Source: Vulcanimicrobiota bacterium
GTDB taxonomy: Bacteria; Vulcanimicrobiota; Vulcanimicrobiia; Vulcanimicrobiales; Vulcanimicrobiaceae
DNA length: 8,465 nt
Direction: 5' to 3'
NCBI GenBank assembly: GCA_013289785.1
Contig: JABCZE010000050.1
Coordinates: 1-8,465, forward strand
Part shown: positions 1 to 5,019 of the stretch, piece by piece
Layout of the letters: the number at the start of each line of letters is the position of its first letter
How positions within the stretch are numbered: the first letter of the stretch is position 1
Made by a program: the position numbers and the translations under genes
Notes under the pieces: model-generated
Database searches by the model: none
What the model was told of the DNA's origin: nothing
The model's input: the letters and a program-made list of their open reading frames with translations, nothing else

Positions 1-1
1 A

Positions 2-732
2 CAGTTGGCGGATGGTACGCTCCTGGAGCGGAAAGAAGGCACGCCACAAGGTGGCGTCATCAGCCCGCCTTGGCGAATCTCTATCTGCATTATGCGTTCG
101 ATCTTTGGATGGACCGAGAGTTTCCGTCCATTCCTTTCGAGCGGTACGCAGATGACGTGATCTGCCATTGTAGCAATGAAAGACAAGCCAAGGATCTCCA
201 AAAGCGGGTCAAGGCGCGGTTCGAAGCTTGCGCCCTAACGTTACATCCGGAGAAAACGAAGATCGTCTACTGTAAGGACGACAACTGGCGGCAAGCGCAT
301 CCAATTGTTCAATTTGACTTCCTTGGTTACACGTTTCGTCCAAGGAAATCCAAGTCGAAGAATGGGGCGTATTTCGTTGGGTTTGGTCCGGGAATCAGTA
401 ACGCGTCAGCGAAGGCCATACGTCAGACGATGAGAGGCTGGAAGCTACACTTGCGAAGTGATCTTGAGCTTGAGGACCTTGCTTGTCAGGTCAATCCGGT
501 CCTTCGTGGCTGGATTAACTACTATGGAGCGTTCTACAAGTCGAGACTTAACATCGTACTCAACCACCTCGACGTGATACTGTCGCGGTGGGCGGTACGC
601 AAGTACAAAGCCCTCAAGCATCACCACCGTCATGCGCTACGTTGGCTCAGGGGCATAGCTCGAAGGCAACCGCTCCTGTTCGCCCACTGGGCGGCGCTAC
701 GTGGCGAACGCTGGATAATAGGAGCCGCATGA
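2..732 (+). pseudogene. ltrA: Group II intron reverse transcriptase/maturase, 5'-truncated by the window and frameshifted
   Basis: The product would be the intron-encoded protein that helps the intron RNA fold and splice and copies it into DNA. In frame 2, bases 2-67 encode the RT motif with GTPQGGVISP. The conserved continuation LANLYLHYAFDLW is in frame 1 from base 70. The two halves belong together, so one base is missing around 67-70. Downstream are the catalytic YADD motif (about base 145), a FLGYTFRPR segment, and the maturase (GIIM-type) motif RGWINYYGAFYKS near 505-545. No HNH endonuclease domain follows, and the protein ends shortly after FAHW. The stop TGA at 730-732 lies inside domain V. 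The TTG at base 70 is not a real start, because the coding homology continues upstream in the other frame. The RT assignment is secure; whether the break is biological or a sequencing error is not known. The gene symbol follows the common naming for this family. Confidence 0.85.
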
Positions 733-755
733 GGTGAGAATCTCACGTGCGGTTC
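722..755 (+). ncRNA. Group II intron domain V (catalytic core hairpin)
   Basis: The 34-base segment begins GAGCCGCATGAGG and ends CACGTGCGGTTC, and folds as a hairpin with a GAGA/GAAT-type apical loop. It carries the AGC catalytic triad at 723-725. Length, end sequences and pairing match the family's domain V, the most conserved part of the ribozyme, which binds the catalytic metal ions. The last codons and the stop of the RT gene overlap its 5' strand. Confidence 0.88.
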
Positions 756-795
756 TGGGAGAGCCCGGGGGTGCGACTCCCCCGGGCCACTCGAC
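756..795 (+). ncRNA. Group II intron domain VI with candidate branch-point A789
   Basis: A perfect 9-bp stem joins 763-771 (GCCCGGGGG) to 779-787 (CCCCCGGGC) around a 7-base loop. A lower GAG/CTC stem (759-761 with 790-792) leaves A789 unpaired, as expected for the branch nucleotide. The intron would end at AC (794-795). The stem is unmistakable; the exact end is inferred from the usual branch-to-end distance of 7-8 bases. Confidence 0.72.
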
Positions 796-940
796 CACAC
801 AACGAACGAAGCGTAAAGTGATCGCCCCTGATTTCTGCGCCGGAAACGCAGGCGTCTTTGCCTATCCCGCAGGCGGGTCTGCGTTGCAGACGATCAGCGG
901 CGGCTTGATTTCTCCGTACGGGGCCGTGTTGAGCCAGTAA
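796..940 (+). CDS. 3' exon remnant of the intron-interrupted gene (propeller-like C-terminus)
   Basis: Right after the intron an open frame runs to TAA at 938-940. It encodes about 47 residues, including VIAPDFCAGNAGVFAYPAGG and then ISGGLISPYGAVLSQ at the C-terminus. The YPAGG...TISGGL..PYG pattern resembles one unit of NHL/YVTN-like propeller proteins, which are common as secreted or cell-wall proteins. An open frame reaching back to a GTG at 734 would start inside intron domain V, so that start is not meaningful. The real start and 5' exon lie left of the window. If the intron splices, this stretch is joined to the upstream exon; if not, the gene is inactivated. Its stop is only 8 bases from the stop of the convergent lipoprotein gene. 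Family assignment is weak because so little of the protein is visible. Confidence 0.45.
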
Positions 941-948
941 GCGCGTCG

Positions 949-1983
949 CTATTGTGGACTAGTTGCAACGAAGCCGTTCGTGTGTCCGGAAGCATCGACG
1001 TACCAGCCGGTGATCGTGTGATGATCGTTGATAGACGTTACTACGGTTACGCCGGCGGCGTTCGGCTCGTCTATTGATTGCCAAATCTGCCCGCTGGGGC
1101 TGCCCACCTTGGTCAGGATATATCCGTGCGTGCCCGCGGTATCGGTGTAGGACCCGGCGACCTGCTCTTGATAGTTGATCGCGAACGCTTGGGTGCTGAT
1201 AGCGCCTGAGTAGGAAAACGGCGTGTACGTCCCGTTACGCAAAATCCAGCCTTCCGTCACCCCGCTGGCGAGCGTCTCGGTCCCCATGATGTCTCCCGGC
1301 TTGTTGATTCCGGTAGCCATCGCAGTCACGGCCCCGGGGGGATGAAGCGTTTCGTAGTGGCCGCCGGCGAGTTCGTACGGTATGTCGTTGCCGTAGCTAT
1401 CCTTGTAGAATCCGACGGCGATACCGGAGTCGTTGACGCCGAGCAACTCGTTGACCGATTCTGGGCCTTTCGGCGTATTGAAGTCTTTGTAATATGTCCA
1501 GATAGCTCGGTTCCTGATGAAGCCAAACGTATGATGCCCCGGTGAATTGTCTTCGAAGTAGCCGGCGACGATCCGGGTACCGCTTATTGACGTCGCAACG
1601 GTGTTTACCGCCAACGGAAAGTTCAAGGTTTTGAATTTCGTATACGGTACCAAGCTGCTAAAGCCGTGGCTTGGATCGCTTGGGGTTCCGCTCCCGTAGT
1701 ATCCGACAATCTGGCCGAGATCGTCGACTCCCAGGACGCGCGTAAACGTGCTGCTTCCCGGAGCGTCGACCGTGACGAATTTGTACGAATAGGGGGTCGG
1801 GCTCGGGTCCGTGGCGCGCCGCACATCGCTGTGGGCGGGTAACACGTTACCGCTCGACGTTGTCGAGTTTGTACCGCTGCAAGCCGCAATTGCTAAAGCA
1901 GTAAGGCCAATCGTGAGTCCGGCCAACATTCGATGTTGCAGCCAGCAAGTCGAAGATCTAGTCACTGGCATCGCTGTCCTCAT
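949..1983 (-). CDS. HAF-repeat surface lipoprotein, copy 1
   Basis: This 344-residue protein is predicted to be exported and lipid-anchored. A basic N-terminus is followed by a hydrophobic stretch and a lipobox (LAIAAC, Cys35), then a Ser/Thr/Pro-rich linker to about residue 65. The rest holds six repeats of roughly 40 residues, each with an aromatic-x-T/S-hydrophobic start, a G(I/V)(N/D) core and a G(Y/F/W) ending, for example LGVDDLGQIVGYY and INDHHTITGWYVDASGHTNGF. This is the pattern of the HAF extracellular repeat family, and six units suggest a six-bladed beta-propeller (inference). Catalytic residues are not evident, so the role is probably binding or structural; the ligand is unknown. 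The ATG at 1983 has a good AGGAG site seven bases upstream. The downstream gene on the same strand is a close paralogue. Real gene: near certain; family: likely. Confidence 0.85.
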   Translation of the reverse strand: MRTAMPVTRSSTCWLQHRMLAGLTIGLTALAIAACSGTNSTTSSGNVLPAHSDVRRATDPSPTPYSYKFVTVDAPGSSTFTRVLGVDDLGQIVGYYGSGTPSDPSHGFSSLVPYTKFKTLNFPLAVNTVATSISGTRIVAGYFEDNSPGHHTFGFIRNRAIWTYYKDFNTPKGPESVNELLGVNDSGIAVGFYKDSYGNDIPYELAGGHYETLHPPGAVTAMATGINKPGDIMGTETLASGVTEGWILRNGTYTPFSYSGAISTQAFAINYQEQVAGSYTDTAGTHGYILTKVGSPSGQIWQSIDEPNAAGVTVVTSINDHHTITGWYVDASGHTNGFVATSPQ

Positions 1984-2013
1984 GAGGAAACTCCTAGCTC
2001 CTGCTGCGGTTGT

Positions 2014-2042
2014 ATCATGACATTCGCATCGGCAGGTTACAA
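2014..2042 (-). promoter_or_regulatory. Candidate promoter of lipoprotein copy 1
   Basis: On the - strand, TTGTAA (2042-2037) is separated by 17 bases from CATGAT (2019-2014), which is preceded by TGT as in an extended -10. The same arrangement, spacing and spacer core (CTGCCGATGC) occur upstream of copy 2. Transcription would start near 2007, leaving a leader of about 24 bases that holds the AGGAG site (1991-1995). Each box matches the sigma-70 consensus at four of six positions; conservation between the copies is the main support. Confidence 0.42.
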
Positions 2043-2091
2043 CAGAATATTAAGGAGTCGGCGTGAAATTCTAACTCAACGGCGTCATTTC

Positions 2092-2105
2092 GTTAATGTG
2101 TCAAC
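2092..2105. promoter_or_regulatory. Conserved imperfect palindrome upstream of copy 1 (possible operator)
   Basis: GTTAATGTGTCAAC forms an imperfect inverted repeat of GTTRAY and GTYAAC arms around GT, with C and G flanks that also pair. It sits about 49 bases upstream of the -35 box. An equivalent palindrome lies at the same distance upstream of copy 2. A regulator binding site is inferred; no known motif is claimed. Confidence 0.3.
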
Positions 2106-2122
2106 GTCACATTCGCGCTGGG

Positions 2123-3130
2123 CTACTGTATGGTTGCGACGAAGCCGTCCGTGTTTCCAGAAGAATCGACGTACCATCCGGAGATCGCATCATGATCGTT
2201 GATGGACGTTACCACGGTCGTGCCGACGGCGTTCGGCTCGTCTATTGATTGCCAAGACTGCCCGCTTGGGTTGCCCGGCTTGGTAAGGATGAATCCGTGC
2301 GTACCCGCGCTGTCGACGTAGGACCCGACGACCACCGCTGAATGGTTAATCGCGAACGCTTGCGTACTGCTAGCGCCCGGGTACAAAAACTGCGAGTACG
2401 TTCCGTTGCGCAAAAGCCATCCTTCGGTCAACCCGCTGGCGAGCGTCTCGACCCCCGTGATATCTCCCGGCTGGTTGATCCCGGTAGCCATCGCAGTCAC
2501 TGCGCCGGGGGGATGAAGCGCCAAATAGTGGCCGCTGGCGAGTTCGTACGGTATGTCGTTGCCGTAGCTGTCCTTGTAGAATCCGACAGCGATGTCGGAG
2601 TCGTTGACGCCGAGCAACTCGTTGACCGATTCTGGGCCTTTGGGCGTCTTGAAGTCTTTGTAATACGTCCAGACACCTCGGTTCCGCATGAACCCAAACG
2701 TATGGTGACCCGTTGAATTGTCTTCGAAGTAGCCGGCGACGATCCGAGTATTGCTTAATGACGTTGCAACGGTATTTACCGCCAACGGAAAGTTCAAGGT
2801 TTTGAATTTCGTATACGGTTCCGAGCTGCTAAAGCCGTGGCTTGGATCGCTTGGAGTTCCGCTTCCGTAGTAGCCGACAACCTCGCCGAGATCGTCGATT
2901 CCAAGGACGCGCGTAAACGTGCTGCTCGCCGGATCGTTGACCGTGACGAATTGGTATGAATATGAGGTCGTGCTGAGTTCCGAACCGAGCGGCACATGCG
3001 CGGGTAACGCGTTAGCGCCCGACGTTGTCGAGTTTGTTCCGCTGCAAGCTGCAATCGCCAAAGCAGCAAGGCCAATCGTGAGTCCGGCTAACGTTCGCCG
3101 TTGCAGCCGGAAAGCCGAAGACTTAGTCAC
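2123..3130 (-). CDS. HAF-repeat surface lipoprotein, copy 2 (shifted start)
   Basis: This 335-residue paralogue of the neighbouring lipoprotein has the same plan: a short basic start, a hydrophobic segment, a lipobox (LAIAAC, Cys29), a low-complexity linker to about residue 58, then six HAF-like repeats of about 40 residues to the C-terminus. It is probably exported, lipid-anchored and propeller-shaped; the ligand is unknown. Compared with copy 1, one base has been lost just after the ancestral ATG (3147-3145), which now opens a six-codon ORF ending in TGA. The main frame can start at GTG 3130-3128, which overlaps that TGA by four bases (GTGA). The good AGGAG site (3155-3159) is placed for the ATG, not the GTG, so translation may depend on reinitiation. 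The hydrophobic export signal is intact from the GTG. The Lys-Arg charge expected at a signal start is still present. Real gene: very likely; exact start: uncertain. Confidence 0.82.
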   Translation of the reverse strand: MTKSSAFRLQRRTLAGLTIGLAALAIAACSGTNSTTSGANALPAHVPLGSELSTTSYSYQFVTVNDPASSTFTRVLGIDDLGEVVGYYGSGTPSDPSHGFSSSEPYTKFKTLNFPLAVNTVATSLSNTRIVAGYFEDNSTGHHTFGFMRNRGVWTYYKDFKTPKGPESVNELLGVNDSDIAVGFYKDSYGNDIPYELASGHYLALHPPGAVTAMATGINQPGDITGVETLASGLTEGWLLRNGTYSQFLYPGASSTQAFAINHSAVVVGSYVDSAGTHGFILTKPGNPSGQSWQSIDEPNAVGTTVVTSINDHDAISGWYVDSSGNTDGFVATIQ

Positions 3131-3147
3131 TGCATCACTGTCCTCAT
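3127..3147 (-). CDS. Six-codon leader ORF (MRTVMQ) overlapping the start of copy 2
   Basis: The ATG at 3147-3145 has the same upstream AGGAG and spacing as the true start of copy 1. It now encodes only MRTVMQ and stops at TGA 3129-3127, because one base of the ancestral GCCAGTG has become GCAGTG. The stop overlaps the GTG of the main ORF (GTGA), an arrangement that often gives translational coupling. It is probably a decayed start region rather than a designed peptide, but it would affect how much of copy 2 is made. Confidence 0.4.
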   Translation of the reverse strand: MRTVMQ

Positions 3148-3154
3148 GAGAAAA

Positions 3155-3160
3155 CTCCTA
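3155..3160 (-). promoter_or_regulatory. Ribosome binding site serving the leader ORF of copy 2
   Basis: TAGGAG on the - strand lies seven bases before the ATG at 3147, exactly as in copy 1. It lies about 24 bases before the GTG that now opens the main ORF, too far for normal direct initiation. Confidence 0.6.
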
Positions 3161-3177
3161 GGCCCTGGTGGGATTGC

Positions 3178-3206
3178 ATCATGACACTTGCATCGGCAGT
3201 TTGCAA
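3178..3206 (-). promoter_or_regulatory. Candidate promoter of lipoprotein copy 2
   Basis: TTGCAA (3206-3201), 17 bases, then CATGAT (3183-3178) with a preceding TGT. Box spacing and spacer core are conserved with copy 1. The predicted start near 3171 gives a leader of about 24 bases to the old ATG. Confidence 0.42.
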
Positions 3207-3254
3207 GAGAAGCCTGAGAGCCGGCGCGAAGTGCTAACTTAACGTCTCCGTTCT

Positions 3255-3268
3255 GTTGACGTGTTAAC
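3255..3268. promoter_or_regulatory. Conserved palindrome upstream of copy 2 (possible operator)
   Basis: TGTTGACGTGTTAACA (3254-3269) is a near-perfect inverted repeat with a GT centre. It lies about 48 bases upstream of the -35 box of copy 2 and also on the upstream side of the divergent hydrolase gene, so one bound protein could influence both directions. Function is inferred from conservation and position only. Confidence 0.32.
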
Positions 3269-3290
3269 AACCGCTTCCGTGCGATACGAT
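3264..3290 (+). promoter_or_regulatory. Weak candidate promoter for the hydrolase operon
   Basis: TTAACA (3264-3269) and TACGAT (3285-3290) are 15 bases apart. The boxes are plausible but the spacing is short, and the -35 overlaps the palindrome. It would give a leader of roughly 150 bases. This is the best pair I see on this strand, and it is weak. Confidence 0.18.
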
Positions 3291-3323
3291 CAAGGCAAGT
3301 TAGCGTGCTCTTCTCGAGCTGGT

Positions 3324-3346
3324 CGCTTACCAAGCCGGCGTAAGCG
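3324..3346. repeat. Perfect 7-bp inverted repeat in the divergent intergenic region
   Basis: CGCTTAC (3324-3330) and GTAAGCG (3340-3346) are exact reverse complements around a 9-base loop. It could form a hairpin in a hydrolase leader RNA or be a protein site. It has no U-tract, so it is not a standard terminator. Confidence 0.45.
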
Positions 3347-3351
3347 CCTCG

Positions 3352-3373
3352 CGCGCGTGTCTCGCGCGTGTCT
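3352..3373. repeat. Perfect 11-bp tandem repeat, two units
   Basis: CGCGCGTGTCT occurs twice head to tail without mismatch (3352-3362 and 3363-3373). It could be a slippage product or a paired binding site. It lies between the two inverted repeats upstream of the hydrolase. Confidence 0.6.
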
Positions 3374-3385
3374 AACGTTTAGCGA

Positions 3386-3427
3386 ACTTGCCGCGCATTC
3401 GCATTACGGCCAAGGAACGCGGCAAGT
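3386..3427. repeat. Perfect 10-bp inverted repeat just upstream of the hydrolase start
   Basis: ACTTGCCGCG (3386-3395) and CGCGGCAAGT (3418-3427) are exact reverse complements separated by 22 bases, and end 19 bases before the ATG at 3447. It could be an operator or a leader hairpin affecting translation. A CTTTTT run follows about 10 bases later (3438-3442), too far from the stem for a clear terminator or attenuator. Confidence 0.5.
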
Positions 3428-3446
3428 AGAAACTAACTTTTTGGCG

Positions 3447-4979
3447 ATGCGCGTGTTCTTGGAACTGCCGCTTTCGCATCTAGCAGCTTTCGCTACGGCG
3501 TTCGCTATGCTCGTAGCTCCCGCCGCTTGTGGAGACGCATCGGTTGCCGCGGAGCTACGGCCCAGTCGAAACATTGCCTGGAGCTCTTGCTACGAGCCTG
3601 TTAAAGGCCTGGAGTGCGCGCGAGTCGCGGTTCCGCTGGATTGGCAGCGTCCGGACGACGGCGACATCGAGCTCGCGGTGATCCGCCACCGTGCCAGCCG
3701 TCCTCACGAACGTATTGGCTCGTTGTTCTTCGATTGGGGTGGTCCGGGTGTTGCCGGCGTCCCGAAAGTGAGGGACGCGGCTTCGCAGCTGGATGCAATT
3801 GGTAGAGGACGTTTTGACGTCGTTAGCTGGGATCCGCGTGGCACCGGCGATAGCAATCACATTGTTTGTTTTAACAATGCGCAAAGCCGAAAGACGTTCT
3901 GGGGGCGCGATTGGTCGATACCAACGACGAAGGCCGAGTCCATACGATATCTGCCCAAGACGGTGGAGTTCGTAAAACGGTGTACGTCGCTCAGCGGCAA
4001 GCTGCTCGCGCATATCTCCACGGTGGACACGGTCCGCGACCTCGACTACCTGCGCCACCTCGTCGGCGATTCCCAGCTGAACTATCGGGGAGTCTCGTAC
4101 GGCACGTTCATCGGTCAAACTTACGCCAACATGTTCCCGCTCCGAGTCCGCGCGATGGTACTCGACGGCGTCGTCGACCCGGTCGCGTTTACCGCCGGAA
4201 CTGCAGGGAGCATTGCGAAGAGTATCGGCGACGCAGATCCGGGCCTGCGCAAATTCGAGTCGCTCTGCCAAAGTGCAGGGCGGCCCCGCTGCGATCTGGC
4301 CGGCGATGGCCCGGTTGCACCGCGTGTACGGCGGCTGTTGGCGCGTTTGCGACGCGCGCCGATCGGCACGTTGACCTACGGTGATGCTTTGATCGTCCTG
4401 TGGGTGCGGCTCGGCGCTCCCACACAGTGGCCGGAACTCGCGGCCGACCTCGACAAAGCCGCTCGCGGCGATGGCTCCGCGCTCGAGAGTACCGCTCGAG
4501 ACGTGAAGGCGTTTCTAGAGCCCGCACTCGATTCGGCTGTCGGACTTCAATGCGCAGATAAACCGTTTCCACCTCGGCCCGGACCGCAGAACTGGCCCGA
4601 GATCATCGGTGGCTTGAGCGACGTGAGCTTTATTAGCGGGCCCGTGAACGGCTGGCTGCTTTGGGCGCCGTGCGCTTCTTGGCTCGTGCGCAGCGCCGAT
4701 CGCTACACCGGGCCGTGGAATGCGTTCACGAAAAACCGCATCCTCGTAATTGGTACGCGGTTCGATCCGAACACGGCATACGATAACGCCGTCCGCGCCG
4801 CATCGCGGCTTGGCAACGCGGTTCTTCTAACCCACGACGGTTACGGTCATACCAGCGACGCGGATCCGAGCACGTGCGTGGAACGCGCGATCGGCGCGTA
4901 CTTCGTCGCTCTCATCACACCGCCAAAGGGGACGAAGTGTCCCTCGAACCGGCGTCCCTTTGACCGGAACGCGGTATAG
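3447..4979 (+). CDS. Secreted alpha/beta hydrolase, TAP-like (tripeptidyl aminopeptidase family)
   Basis: This 510-residue protein resembles the Streptomyces tripeptidyl aminopeptidase-like hydrolases, which remove short peptides from protein N-termini outside the cell. A signal segment (about residues 1-29, ending APAACG) precedes the family's N-terminal pattern of WSSCYEP, a second Cys, and VPLDW. GGPG (98-101) fits the oxyanion region and WDPRGTGDS follows at about 128. The nucleophile is Ser217 in GVSYGT, with Asp440 in RFDP and His468 in GYGHTS, so the triad looks complete. The C-terminal part fits the TAP-like domain. The frame is open back to 3261, but the extra 62 residues are arginine-rich and hide the signal peptide inside, so ATG 3447 is preferred even though its ribosome site is weak. 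The Cys near residue 28 lacks a canonical lipobox. Substrate is unknown; related enzymes also include esterases and proline iminopeptidases. The large regulator starts 40 bases downstream. Confidence 0.85.
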   Translation: MRVFLELPLSHLAAFATAFAMLVAPAACGDASVAAELRPSRNIAWSSCYEPVKGLECARVAVPLDWQRPDDGDIELAVIRHRASRPHERIGSLFFDWGGPGVAGVPKVRDAASQLDAIGRGRFDVVSWDPRGTGDSNHIVCFNNAQSRKTFWGRDWSIPTTKAESIRYLPKTVEFVKRCTSLSGKLLAHISTVDTVRDLDYLRHLVGDSQLNYRGVSYGTFIGQTYANMFPLRVRAMVLDGVVDPVAFTAGTAGSIAKSIGDADPGLRKFESLCQSAGRPRCDLAGDGPVAPRVRRLLARLRRAPIGTLTYGDALIVLWVRLGAPTQWPELAADLDKAARGDGSALESTARDVKAFLEPALDSAVGLQCADKPFPPRPGPQNWPEIIGGLSDVSFISGPVNGWLLWAPCASWLVRSADRYTGPWNAFTKNRILVIGTRFDPNTAYDNAVRAASRLGNAVLLTHDGYGHTSDADPSTCVERAIGAYFVALITPPKGTKCPSNRRPFDRNAV

Positions 4980-5010
4980 TTATCCCGGATAGTATTCCAG
5001 TCGTGCACGG

Positions 5011-5019
5011 GGAGAAAGG
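5011..5019 (+). promoter_or_regulatory. Ribosome binding site that supports a TTG start for the regulator
   Basis: GGAGAAAGG lies directly before TTG 5020, with GGAG five bases from it. The next in-frame ATG (5041) has only a weak GGAA nine bases upstream. An in-frame TAG at 4990-4992 limits any longer start. Confidence 0.5.

Larger units (their letters stand above)
1..795 (+). mobile_element. Group II intron, 3' portion (RT/maturase ORF plus domains V and VI)
   Basis: This is the 3' part of a bacterial group II intron; its 5' ribozyme domains and the N-terminal half of the RT lie left of the window. Seen directly: RT and maturase coding sequence, then a 34-base domain V starting GAGCCG and ending CGGTTC, then a domain VI hairpin with a candidate branch-point A at 789. 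The proposed 3' end is base 795, which gives the usual AC ending and places the branch A seven bases from the end. The intron inserts by retrohoming, normally using the encoded protein as maturase and reverse transcriptase. The RT frame is broken here, so splicing or mobility would need help in trans. The exact 3' splice site is inferred, because the 5' exon and its pairing sequences are not visible. Confidence 0.85.
949..2105 (-). repeat. Tandem gene duplication, unit 1 (gene plus promoter region)
   Basis: This unit is homologous to 2123-3268 in the same orientation. Similarity covers the whole coding region, the Shine-Dalgarno site, the promoter and the palindrome, so the duplication copied the gene with its control region. 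The middle of the gene is nearly identical between copies, while the post-lipobox linker and the upstream flank have drifted. No insertion-sequence ends are visible at the joint. Confidence 0.8.
2123..3268 (-). repeat. Tandem gene duplication, unit 2 (gene plus promoter region)
   Basis: This is the second unit of the direct tandem duplication, offset from unit 1 by about 1.16-1.17 kb. Besides the coding region it shares the leader, the promoter boxes and the GTTRAY-GT-GTYAAC palindrome with unit 1. Similarity fades beyond about 3268. Confidence 0.8.

Noticed and set aside
877..891. Hairpin GTCTGC-gtt-GCAGAC as a terminator for the interrupted gene
   Set aside because: It lies inside the coding frame, has only six pairs and no following T-run.
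734..940. Independent 68-residue gene starting at GTG 734
   Set aside because: The proposed start lies inside intron domain V and the first 20 codons are intron RNA. Only the part after about 796 looks like a real protein.
1..3130. Diversity-generating retroelement: an RT next to two similar, variable genes
   Set aside because: The RT has the group II maturase motif and is followed by domains V and VI. Differences between the two lipoproteins are spread out and not limited to adenine positions, and no template/variable repeat pair is seen.
3261..3446. 62-residue N-terminal extension of the hydrolase
   Set aside because: The extension is arginine-rich, overlaps repeats and the divergent control region, and would bury a good signal peptide that starts at ATG 3447.
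3555..4271. Long open frame on the - strand opposite the hydrolase (238 codons)
   Set aside because: It lies fully opposite a gene with a clear catalytic triad, and its product has no recognisable domain; open antisense frames are common in G+C-rich genes.
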